NCBI GenBank assembly: GCA_011052815.1
Contig: DRIG01000086.1
Span: 1-39,393 of the forward strand
Direction of reading: 5' to 3'
Origin: a candidate division WOR-3 bacterium
GTDB taxonomy: Bacteria; Hydrothermota; Tepidihabitantia; SM23-42
Length of the DNA stretch: 39,393 nt
Shown here: positions 22,382-28,922 of the stretch, piece by piece
How positions within the stretch are numbered: the stretch's first letter is position 1
How the letters are laid out: each line of letters starts with the position of its first letter
Notes under the pieces: model-generated
The model's input: the letters and a program-made list of their open reading frames with translations, nothing else
The model's database searches: none
What the model was told of the DNA's origin: nothing
Position numbers and translations under genes: made by a program

Positions 22382-24157
22382 TCAGTTCTTCTCCGCTTCT
22401 TTGATGCAGCGGTAGACCTGTCGGATGCTGAGATCCAGAAGTCGACTGACTTTTTTCACGTCCCGGCTGTGGGCGAGAAACGTTTCATAGACCAGATTCG
22501 CCCGATAACGCCGCACCTTTTCTTTCAGGGAAACCGGCTGGCCGGTCTTCAATCCGATGTCGTCCGCATCAATGTACTCTTTCCGACAGGTTAAAAACGC
22601 CTGTCTTATGATCCCTTCCAATTCCCGGACATTCCCCGGATAGTCGTATTCCATAAGCAAAGAGACCGCTTCTTCGGTCAGACCGGCGATGAATCCGTGA
22701 TGGTTGTCCTTTAACTTCAAAAGAATGTGCTCAATCAAATTAGGGATCTCCGCCTTTCTCTCCCGAAGCGGCGGGATATTAATCACCGGTGTGTTTATAC
22801 GGTAATACAGGTCTTCCCGAAACTTTCCTTCTCTGACCATCTTTTCCAGATTGCGGTTGGTGGCGAAGATGAATCGTACGTCGATCTTTTTCTCTTTATT
22901 CCCACCCAGCGGAGAGACCTTTTTCGTCTCAAGTACACGCAGGAGTTTACCCTGAACATCAAACGGTAAATCGCCGATCTCGTCGAGAAAGAGTGTACCG
23001 CAGGATGCGTATTCAATCCGTCCAACTCGATCATACCGGGCGTCAGTGAACGCCCCTTTAGAGTACCCGAACAGTTCTGCTTCAAAAAGGGTATCAGGAA
23101 TCGCAGCGCAGTTCACCACCACGAAACGTGCTGCAGCACGGTGGCTGGCATTATGGAGCGCCGACGCAATCAGTTCCTTGCCGGTACCGCTTTCTCCAAC
23201 AATCAAAATGTTAATGTCCTGCATTGCAAGATGTCGGATCTTTTGCTTTATTTCATTCAACCCGATGATGTCTTCAGTGGTGTACGGAGCAAAGACCGCT
23301 TTGATTTTTTTGTCTTTTTCTAATTTCTCTTTGAGCGGCTCGAATAGAAATAAAAATTTATTGCTGTACTGTTTACGGGTGACCATAAACGACGATTTCG
23401 TACGTCGGGAATAAACGATCTCATTGGAAATTCTGTTTGAAGAAAAAAGGTCGATGTTGAAATCCCCCCGAATATTTTCACCTCTGCCAATCTCCAGGAT
23501 CTGGCGAGCCCTGAAATTGACGTACCAGACCCGGCCGTTCTGTTCGGTCAGAACAATACCGTTATTGAGCAGATCACACACGGAAATAATGAAATTGCCC
23601 TGAGTTATCTCGGTGTATTCCCGGCTGATGAGATGCGCCAGTGTCTTGACGAGGGCGAATGTATGAGGATGGCTTTTACGGTTGGGATGAATAATAACGA
23701 TGATCCCCAACAGAAGACCGCTGTCAATTACCGGCGCAGCAAAGCAGGAACCGTTCCTGAGGAATTTCGTAAAATATTCAGTACCGGAGACATAGAACGG
23801 TTTTCGTGTTTTCAAACAGAGAGATGCTGCGTTTGTACCCGCGTCTTCCTCGCACAGGAACGCGCCCTCAACAAGTCCGTACTTTTTTCTACTGGCTAAG
23901 ACCTTACGGGGACCGACGATCTTCAATATGCAGCATTCAGAATCAAGGAGAGCGGTCAAAGAACCACACTCTTTAAAGGTTTCTGCCATAAGCATCATAT
24001 AAGGAAGCGCGGCGTCAAGCAGGAATTTATGCCTCTTCTGTCTCCTGTGCAACTCTGTTTTGTCGACCCTTCTACGTAATCTCTTTACGTCGGGATTCAA
24101 CCCCATTTCCCGACAGCGTTTGATTGACTCTTTGATTATACTCTTTCTCTTATTCAT
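22382..24157 (-). CDS. Sigma-54-dependent transcriptional activator (GAF-PAS-AAA+-Fis)
   Basis: 591 residues. The N-terminal part resembles AcoR/DhaR-type activators (IKESIKRCREMGLNP, then a GAF-like domain about 45-185). A PAS-like segment follows (about 190-275; IVLTEQNGRVWYVNFRARQI). The AAA+ core has Walker A GESGTGKE (321-328), the sigma-54 contact loop GAFTDA (368-373; Asp where most have Gly), Walker B GTLFLDEIG and ATNRNLE. A Fis-type helix-turn-helix ends the protein (VSRLLDLSIRQVYRCIKEAE). There is no receiver domain, so it probably senses a ligand. It is the only sigma-54 activator in the window and lies 1.9 kb upstream of operon 2. It is the prime candidate to bind the TGACA/TGTCA sites and switch on both RiPP operons (inference). 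Confidence 0.95.
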   Translation of the reverse strand: MNKRKSIIKESIKRCREMGLNPDVKRLRRRVDKTELHRRQKRHKFLLDAALPYMMLMAETFKECGSLTALLDSECCILKIVGPRKVLASRKKYGLVEGAFLCEEDAGTNAASLCLKTRKPFYVSGTEYFTKFLRNGSCFAAPVIDSGLLLGIIVIIHPNRKSHPHTFALVKTLAHLISREYTEITQGNFIISVCDLLNNGIVLTEQNGRVWYVNFRARQILEIGRGENIRGDFNIDLFSSNRISNEIVYSRRTKSSFMVTRKQYSNKFLFLFEPLKEKLEKDKKIKAVFAPYTTEDIIGLNEIKQKIRHLAMQDINILIVGESGTGKELIASALHNASHRAAARFVVVNCAAIPDTLFEAELFGYSKGAFTDARYDRVGRIEYASCGTLFLDEIGDLPFDVQGKLLRVLETKKVSPLGGNKEKKIDVRFIFATNRNLEKMVREGKFREDLYYRINTPVINIPPLRERKAEIPNLIEHILLKLKDNHHGFIAGLTEEAVSLLMEYDYPGNVRELEGIIRQAFLTCRKEYIDADDIGLKTGQPVSLKEKVRRYRANLVYETFLAHSRDVKKVSRLLDLSIRQVYRCIKEAEKN

Positions 24158-24201
24158 CTCTTCCCTTTTTATCTATCTTTAAACTTTACCGACTAAACAA
24201 A

Positions 24202-24248
24202 AAGGTACAAACCGACCCGTTCTTCAGAACCAGATCAGCTCGTACCTT
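24202..24248 (-). terminator. Attenuator-like terminator in the activator gene's leader
   Basis: On the minus strand AAGGTAC ... GTACCTT encloses a nested GTTC-TGAA-GAAC stem and is followed directly by TTTTTGTTT. It lies between the activator promoter (24260-24287) and its ATG, so it would end the transcript before the gene unless it is prevented from folding. Confidence 0.6.
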
Positions 24249-24259
24249 CTCTCAGTTTG

Positions 24260-24287
24260 ATTATACAAAAATTCAGAACAAAGTCAA
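24260..24287 (-). promoter_or_regulatory. Sigma-70 promoter of the sigma-54 activator gene
   Basis: Minus strand TTGACT, 16-bp spacer, TATAAT. The predicted leader is about 95 nt and contains the hairpin at 24202-24248. Confidence 0.75.
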
Positions 24288-24352
24288 TTATCAGTGTGAT
24301 ACTTAAGTGTAACAGGAAAGATATTCGCAACAAATCCGTCTTTTTATTCAAT

Positions 24353-24402
24353 AAAAAAACAGCCCCGACAGAGCTGTTCTTTCATAACCTGAGTCGGGAC
24401 TG
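24353..24402 (-). terminator. Intrinsic terminator of the RAM-domain gene
   Basis: On the minus strand CAGTCCCGAC pairs with GTCGGGGCTG (one A-G position replaced by a wobble pair) and is followed by TTTTTTTATTG. It starts 8 nt after the stop codon of the 24411-24653 gene. Confidence 0.88.
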
Positions 24403-24410
24403 TTGTAATT

Positions 24411-24653
24411 CTACTCGCTCACATCAAGCGCAAAACAGGTAACCGTGCGCTGGATGCCCTCCACTCCTCTGATGTCGTTGATGATAATGGACTTAAGTTC
24501 ATTTAGATCCTTGCCTTCGGCATAGCAGATCACATCATGAAGTCCGGTTACGACATGGGCGTGTTTTACACCGTTTATTCTGTTCAGGGCGTCAACAACA
24601 TCACCCTCTTTCCCTGTTGCAGTATTGATTAATAAATAAGCAGCAACTGACAT
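24411..24653 (-). CDS. Stand-alone Lrp/AsnC-type RAM-domain protein
   Basis: 80 residues: AAYLLINTATGKEGDVVDAL, then NGVKHAHVVTGLHDVICYAE and a final strand VTCFALDVSE. This is the beta-alpha-beta-beta-alpha-beta RAM (AsnC_trans_reg) domain without the DNA-binding part, which is normal for the small stand-alone family. Such proteins bind amino acids and form rings, or partner full-length Lrp proteins. The gene has a strong ribosome site (GGAGGAAGCAATG), its own promoter and its own terminator, so it is a single-gene unit. Confidence 0.9.
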   Translation of the reverse strand: MSVAAYLLINTATGKEGDVVDALNRINGVKHAHVVTGLHDVICYAEGKDLNELKSIIINDIRGVEGIQRTVTCFALDVSE

Positions 24654-24682
24654 TGCTTCCTCCTTTTTTATTGTTCCCGGTA

Positions 24683-24710
24683 ATTATACCAAATATCAAA
24701 GCGAGGTCAA
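24683..24710 (-). promoter_or_regulatory. Sigma-70 promoter of the RAM-domain gene
   Basis: Minus strand TTGACC, 16-bp spacer, TATAAT, with a leader of about 23 nt that carries the ribosome site. Confidence 0.75.
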
Positions 24711-24767
24711 GATAAAAATTGTGTGTATTCTGTTTTGGTCAGCGTTCAGGCATGGCAGTGATTCGGA

Positions 24768-25076
24768 CTATTCCATCTTTTCAATCATCTTTACCAGATC
24801 TTCAAGCCTTGCCATAATCTCTTTAATAAGATCGATCTTCAACCAGTAATGACGTACCCGCCACTTTATATCATAGCGCACCAGGTCAAGATCACGCAGA
24901 ACACGAAGAACGTGGGAGATCGTCGGAACGCTGATGCCGAGAATGTGAGCGAGCTGCTCCGGAGTTTTTTTCCCTTTTTTAAGGATGTGGAGAGTCTCGT
25001 ACGCCGTGGGATTTGCCAGGGCACGGCAGATGCGCGACGCCCGGTAACGGACCTCTGGTATCTTTTTCTTAGCCAT
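24768..25076 (-). CDS. ArsR-family winged-helix repressor
   Basis: 102 residues. A winged helix-turn-helix spans about 15-85: RICRALANPTAYETLHILKK, then KTPEQLAHILGISVPTISHVLRVLRDLDLV and YDIKWRVRHYWL as wing. There is no Cys pair of the metal-sensing ArsR type, so the inducer is not a thiol-bound metal at the usual site. A perfect 40-bp palindrome covers its promoter, which argues for autorepression. The same palindrome, slightly decayed, lies upstream of RiPP operon 2. The divergent plus-strand promoter at 25140-25168 lies directly beside the operator. Confidence 0.92.
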   Translation of the reverse strand: MAKKKIPEVRYRASRICRALANPTAYETLHILKKGKKTPEQLAHILGISVPTISHVLRVLRDLDLVRYDIKWRVRHYWLKIDLIKEIMARLEDLVKMIEKME

Positions 25077-25081
25077 ATACC

Positions 25082-25109
25082 ATTATATCTCATTTTCACA
25101 TTTTGTCAA
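25082..25109 (-). promoter_or_regulatory. Sigma-70 promoter of the ArsR gene, leaderless geometry
   Basis: Minus strand TTGACA, 16-bp spacer, TATAAT, ending 5 nt before the ATG at 25076. No ribosome site fits between, so the mRNA probably starts at the AUG. Confidence 0.75.
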
Positions 25110-25129
25110 TTGACAAAATGTGAAAATGA
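25090..25129. promoter_or_regulatory. 40-bp perfect palindromic operator
   Basis: Perfect inverted repeat centred between 25109 and 25110 on GTCAATTGAC, with outer TCATTTTCACATTTT arms. It covers the -35 box of the ArsR promoter and ends 10 bp before the -35 box of the divergent plus-strand promoter. Confidence 0.88.
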
Positions 25130-25139
25130 TAATCATCCC

Positions 25140-25168
25140 TTGACGAGGCACTTGATTTCTTTTATAAT
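25140..25168 (+). promoter_or_regulatory. Sigma-70 promoter for the secreted-protein gene
   Basis: TTGACG, 17-bp spacer, TATAAT. The leader to the ATG at 25417 would be about 240 nt. It holds the AT-rich repeats at 25178-25235 and a weak 31-codon frame (25306-25401, no convincing ribosome site). Confidence 0.75.
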
Positions 25169-25177
25169 TAAGTACAT

Positions 25178-25235
25178 AATAGCTATATGATAAATAGCTA
25201 TATAATAGTTAATAGTCATATGATAGTTATATAGT
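25178..25235. repeat. Four short AT-rich direct repeats in the leader
   Basis: Units AATAGCTATATGAT (25178), AATAGCTATATAAT (25193), AATAGTCATATGAT (25211) and GATAGTTATATAGT (25222). They lie just after the predicted transcription start. Possibly protein-binding sites or simple-sequence drift. Confidence 0.5.
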
Positions 25236-25416
25236 CGTGAGGAATAAGTGTGTCACAACGAAAGAAAGTAGAGGACAAAAGTTGAAAGGTGATGCATAAA
25301 AATCAATGATGAGAGAAAGAGGGGAGAAGACGACAAAGGTCCAATACTACGGGAATGAGCAGTACGAATTGAATCCGCAACAGGGCAGGAAAAACGGATA
25401 AAAGAGGAGGTGTATC

Positions 25417-26841
25417 ATGCGTATAAATAACCGTGTGCCTTATATGGCTGTAATTTTATTTGCAATGCTTCTGAATACAGTCAGAGCCCAATATTTCTAT
25501 ACATTTGTCGCAACCACGGAATCGTTCGACGCCACGCTGTTCAACAACAGTCATAAGATAGCCGTCAGAAAAGAGATAAACGGTGAAGATACGGTTTCAG
25601 TGGTCTTTCACAGTGCAGACAGTGTAAAGTTCATCTACTCAACAAACAGAGGAACCACGTGGCAGGGGTTGACGACCCTCGGGCCCGGTATTTTCCCGGC
25701 GATTGACGTGGATTGCTTCGGGTTCCGCCATATCGTCTGGCAGCAGTTGGATACAATATCCGGAACTTATAACATCTATTATGATTGTCTTGAGGATTAT
25801 GCTCCGCCGGTCAATATCAGCTGCTCTGCGGAAAATTCAATCACTCCGGACGTCGTGGTTGATTCATCCCTTACAGCACACATTGTCTGGACCGAACAAG
25901 AGGGGAATTATAATAAGATACTCTACCGAAACTGCAAAGCCGGTTCTCTAGGAACGATCTTTCAGGTCAGTCCGGACTGGACCAATACCACGCACACCCT
26001 GCCTTCGATCGGTATTTTTGCTCCTGACAACCAAGTCTATGTGGTGTGGGACGGAATCGACTACGGCAGTTATTCTCCTTATTTGATTCTTTATAGATAC
26101 ATGGCAGATACTGTATGGTCGTCAGTCGACTGGATCTGGGGCCATTACAAACCGACCCAGCATTCTTCAATTGATTACGACCACGGCGAAGATTCATTAT
26201 CCGGTTGTTATGATTATGAAGATGAATACAATAACAATTATGAAGTTCACTTTTTCATGGGTAATGGCGGAGGGTATTCAACGCCCGGCGATTCCAAATT
26301 TCCGGTTGTTTCCACAGTAACGACAGCATGGTCGTATCTCTTCTGGCAGGAAGATTCTGCTGGTGTTGTTGACATCTATTATAATACTTATTATTTTAAC
26401 AGCGGCTGGAGCAGTGGAACAATCCGCACTCTGTTCAACATTAATGAACCTGTCCGCGCACCCAGTTGCTGTGGTGCATCCATGATCTGGACACAGGGCA
26501 GCAGTCCGCCTTACAGTATCTACTTTGCTGACTTCAGTTATCCGGTAAATACTGAAGAAGTAAGGAAAAGAAACACTCAGCAGGGAGTTCTGGAGATCAC
26601 GCCCAATCCCTTTACAAACAAAACAGTGATTTCTTATAGAGGCGAAGTATCCAGCATCAAGATCTTTAACACTGCAGCAAGGTTGGTTAAAGAATTTAAC
26701 AGCTCAAGCTTACCTTTGTTAAAGAAGATTGTGTGGGACGGCACCACTGATTCTGGAAAAGAAGTTCCCCCTGGTACTTATTTCTGTGTTTTAAAGAACA
26801 GCAGAAAGCGGATTGTGAAGAAAGTCGTCAGATTAAGATAA
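25417..26841 (+). CDS. Secreted beta-propeller-like protein with C-terminal sorting domain
   Basis: 474 residues. The signal peptide is about 1-24 (cleavage after TVRA). The body shows repeats of the sialidase/BNR-like style with Trp and Asp, e.g. FIYSTNRGTTWQGL, HIVWQQLD, HIVWTEQEGNYNKI and VYVVWDGIDYG at intervals of about 45-50 residues, which suggests a beta-propeller. The last 80 residues (ITPNPFTNKTVISY ... WDGTTDSGKEVPPGTYFCVLKN ... VVRLR) are a FlgD-like/type 9-style sorting domain. Ribosome site GAGGAGG lies before the ATG. The gene ends 2 nt from the convergent OsmC stop. Its surface role is unknown. Confidence 0.88.
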   Translation: MRINNRVPYMAVILFAMLLNTVRAQYFYTFVATTESFDATLFNNSHKIAVRKEINGEDTVSVVFHSADSVKFIYSTNRGTTWQGLTTLGPGIFPAIDVDCFGFRHIVWQQLDTISGTYNIYYDCLEDYAPPVNISCSAENSITPDVVVDSSLTAHIVWTEQEGNYNKILYRNCKAGSLGTIFQVSPDWTNTTHTLPSIGIFAPDNQVYVVWDGIDYGSYSPYLILYRYMADTVWSSVDWIWGHYKPTQHSSIDYDHGEDSLSGCYDYEDEYNNNYEVHFFMGNGGGYSTPGDSKFPVVSTVTTAWSYLFWQEDSAGVVDIYYNTYYFNSGWSSGTIRTLFNINEPVRAPSCCGASMIWTQGSSPPYSIYFADFSYPVNTEEVRKRNTQQGVLEITPNPFTNKTVISYRGEVSSIKIFNTAARLVKEFNSSSLPLLKKIVWDGTTDSGKEVPPGTYFCVLKNSRKRIVKKVVRLR

Positions 26842-26843
26842 GA

Positions 26844-27239
26844 TTAAATTATAAATTCAAACTCCGGGGCATTGTGCAGGGTTGCAAAGACACCGCAGTA
26901 TTTATCCTTAGAGAGTTCAAACGACCGTAAAAGGTCTTCCCGGCGATAATCACCCTTGCATTCGAATTTCAATTTTATCTTTTCGTATCTCTTTGGATGT
27001 TTTTCTGCACGTCGGCCTTCAATAGTAACCTCAAAACTTTTTATTTTACCGCCTTTTTTCTGAAGGATCGCAACAATATCCATTGCCATACAACCTGCCT
27101 GGGCGACCAGAAGCAGATCCATGGGCCGAAATCCCTGGTCATAACCACCGATCTTTACTGCGGTATCGACAATCAGCTTGTGTCCGTAGTCGTCCTCAGC
27201 CGTGAACTGAAGACCTTTATTCCAGTGTAACCTTATCAC
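26844..27239 (-). CDS. OsmC/Ohr-family protein
   Basis: 131 residues, complete. The family layout is visible: LRLHW-like first strand, GFRPMDLLLVAQAGCMAMDIVAIL with the peroxidatic-position Cys (about residue 50), then VTIEGRRAEKHPKRYEKIKLKFEC, and a second Cys in KYCGVFATL (about 114). The two cysteines are those used by OsmC proteins to reduce organic hydroperoxides. The start is GTG at 27239, chosen because AAGGA lies 6 nt before it. It follows two thioredoxin-fold genes on the same strand, a sensible thiol-redox grouping. Confidence 0.9.
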   Translation of the reverse strand: MIRLHWNKGLQFTAEDDYGHKLIVDTAVKIGGYDQGFRPMDLLLVAQAGCMAMDIVAILQKKGGKIKSFEVTIEGRRAEKHPKRYEKIKLKFECKGDYRREDLLRSFELSKDKYCGVFATLHNAPEFEFII

Positions 27240-27264
27240 AGAACTTCCTTTTAAAGAAATGCCT

Positions 27265-27762
27265 TTATTCTTTTAATAAAGAATCAATAAAGGCGTCAAA
27301 CTGGGCTTCAAGCTGCGGCGAAAACCCGACCTGAGTCTTTCTTATCTTCCCTTTTTTATCCAAGATGAATATGTTGGGAATCGCCCTTACTCCGTAATCC
27401 GCCGCCACGTTTTTGTTGTCGATCAAAATAGGGTAAGGAATCTGGTGCTCGTCCCGATAACCGAGCAAAGTGCTCTTGTCTTCCCGGCTGATGCCCAGTA
27501 CGACAAAACCCTGATCATTATATTTATTGTACAGCTTGATAAATACGGGAATGCTGCTTCGACAGGGCAGACACCAGGTCGCCCAGAAATCAATAAGCAC
27601 GACCTTTCCCTGCAGTGACGAAAGGGTGATCTCTTCGTTGTCAATACTGGTTAAAGTGAAGTCCTTGGCTGAGGACGTATTTGATTTCGCCTTGTCCGCT
27701 GAAGGACAGGCGAGAAATAACAGAGCAACGATCAACAGACTCAACCATTTTATTCTCTTCAT
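27265..27762 (-). CDS. TlpA/ResA-like thioredoxin-fold lipoprotein
   Basis: 165 residues. The signal peptide ends in a lipobox (LLFLAC, Cys19), so it is membrane-anchored on the outside of the inner membrane. The thioredoxin fold has FWATWCLPC with the redox pair and the cis-Pro loop AIPNIFILD. The DFTLTSIDNEEITLSSLQGK start is typical of TlpA/ResA proteins, which keep thiols of cytochrome c or other exported proteins reduced. Ribosome site GGAGGAAAAG precedes the ATG. It lies 14 nt after the thioredoxin gene. Confidence 0.92.
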   Translation of the reverse strand: MKRIKWLSLLIVALLFLACPSADKAKSNTSSAKDFTLTSIDNEEITLSSLQGKVVLIDFWATWCLPCRSSIPVFIKLYNKYNDQGFVVLGISREDKSTLLGYRDEHQIPYPILIDNKNVAADYGVRAIPNIFILDKKGKIRKTQVGFSPQLEAQFDAFIDSLLKE

Positions 27763-27776
27763 CTTTTCCTCCAGTG

Positions 27777-28103
27777 TTATTGCCCCTCTATGTAAGGCTT
27801 TAATTTCTTTAAAATCTGGGCCTTTGGAACCGCACCGATGATTCGGTCAACTTCTTTTCCCTGTTTAAAGATGATGAGCGTCGGAATATTCTGTATCCCG
27901 AATTCATTCGCCGTCTTTATTTCATTATCGACATTTACCTTTCCCACTTTCAGTTTACCGTCATACTCTTTTGCGATTTCTTCTAAAATAGGGGCGACCA
28001 TGGAGCACGGAGCACACCATATTGCCCAAAAATCAACAATATAAGGGAGTTCTGATTTTTCTACTTCCTGATGGAAGTCGCTGTCAGTTAATTCCCTGAC
28101 CAT
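27777..28103 (-). CDS. trxA: Thioredoxin
   Basis: 108 residues from the ATG at 28103. I prefer this start to one five codons upstream because GGAGG lies 4-5 nt before it. Active site WAIWCAPC (the usual WAEWCGPC with Gly replaced by Ala) and cis-Pro motif NIPTLIIFK are present, and the length is normal. Cytoplasmic general disulfide reductase; neighbours are TlpA-like and OsmC genes. Confidence 0.95.
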   Translation of the reverse strand: MVRELTDSDFHQEVEKSELPYIVDFWAIWCAPCSMVAPILEEIAKEYDGKLKVGKVNVDNEIKTANEFGIQNIPTLIIFKQGKEVDRIIGAVPKAQILKKLKPYIEGQ

Positions 28104-28197
28104 AATAACCTCCTTCAATTGATTTATCCTGCATTTTGTTTACTGTCCAAGTTAAACCGAATTTCGACCTCAAAAAACTTTCTCTGAAAAAGCCCAA

Positions 28198-28213
28198 TGT
28201 TTCACGTGAAACA
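28198..28213. other. parS centromere-like site (ParB binding)
   Basis: TGTTTCACGTGAAACA, an exact match to the palindromic consensus bound by chromosomal ParB/Spo0J. The palindrome extends to 20 bp (28196-28215). It lies in the gap after the outer-membrane gene. parS sites cluster near oriC, so this region is probably origin-proximal. No parA or parB gene is in the window. Confidence 0.92.
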
Positions 28214-28216
28214 TTC

Positions 28217-28891
28217 CTAAAAACTCTGTTCATAACCAAGCCTTATCATCCTGTTCAACTGAAAGTTCCCACGGCTGTTTCCCAGCAGGTCGCGCAAAGC
28301 AAATTCAAAGAAGAGCTCTTCATAAAAGATGAACTTCAGAGAGATGTTCAAATAACCCATATTATGATCCCTGGGATCTCCGAAATTAGGGCTGTAATCC
28401 ACAATAAAAGCCGAACCAGTACCGAACTGCAGTGAAGAGCCGAAGAACAGATCAAACTGATTTTCGCCTTCTAACGAGTAATTCAAGCCAAAACTCGGGA
28501 CAAAACTCAATCCCGGATAAGAAAACGTCTTTCCGACCTGGGCGTATAGCCACTTGGCACGGATATCGTATCTAGTGCCGTCATATTCTCCGTATCCCTG
28601 ATTATCAAAACCGAAAATCAGCTTCGGCACGGTAATTCCCTCTTCCACTGCCACGATCTTCGCCTGCACACCCGGCAATTCATAAAATTCCGGGTTTCCT
28701 GCACCAATGAGATTAGAAGCGCCGTAACTTATTCCGAATCCAAAGCGGTCCCAGACTCCGATATTGAAAAACCCGATTATCTCTCCGACCGGCCCAAAAC
28801 GAAGCTGAATATCAAAAGAGGCATGTTCTGGGGTGCTCAAATACGGCTGGTCAACATAGTATAGATTAAATAATAAAAAGACAAAAAGCAT
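28217..28891 (-). CDS. Outer-membrane beta-barrel protein of unknown function
   Basis: 224 residues. A short hydrophobic N-terminus (MLFVFLLFNLYYV) gives a signal peptide. The rest alternates polar and aromatic residues in strands of outer-membrane type, with many Gly turns, and ends in the C-terminal Phe of GYEQSF. I do not recognise a specific family; it resembles YjbH-like or generic porin-fold proteins of FCB bacteria. Ribosome site GGAGG is 9 nt before the ATG. It lies 31 nt after dnaE, so it may be co-transcribed with it. Confidence 0.72.
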   Translation of the reverse strand: MLFVFLLFNLYYVDQPYLSTPEHASFDIQLRFGPVGEIIGFFNIGVWDRFGFGISYGASNLIGAGNPEFYELPGVQAKIVAVEEGITVPKLIFGFDNQGYGEYDGTRYDIRAKWLYAQVGKTFSYPGLSFVPSFGLNYSLEGENQFDLFFGSSLQFGTGSAFIVDYSPNFGDPRDHNMGYLNISLKFIFYEELFFEFALRDLLGNSRGNFQLNRMIRLGYEQSF

Positions 28892-28922
28892 TTTTAAAAC
28901 CTCCTTTTTATGGTGAGATTGC

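Noticed and set aside
22795-23414. Long frames opposite the sigma-54 activator (both strands)
   Set aside because: They are shadows of a gene with clear AAA+ motifs and carry no motif of their own.
25306-25401. 31-codon frame as a real small protein
   Set aside because: No convincing ribosome site and no homology that I can see; kept only as a remark in the leader.
27263-27290. AT-rich inverted repeat CTTTATT/AATAAAG at the end of the TlpA-like gene as a terminator
   Set aside because: Stem is weak, lies partly in the coding region and has no T-run in the right direction.
28136-28435. 99-codon plus-strand frame
   Set aside because: It lies opposite the outer-membrane gene and runs through the parS site; the minus-strand protein has the barrel pattern and a good ribosome site.
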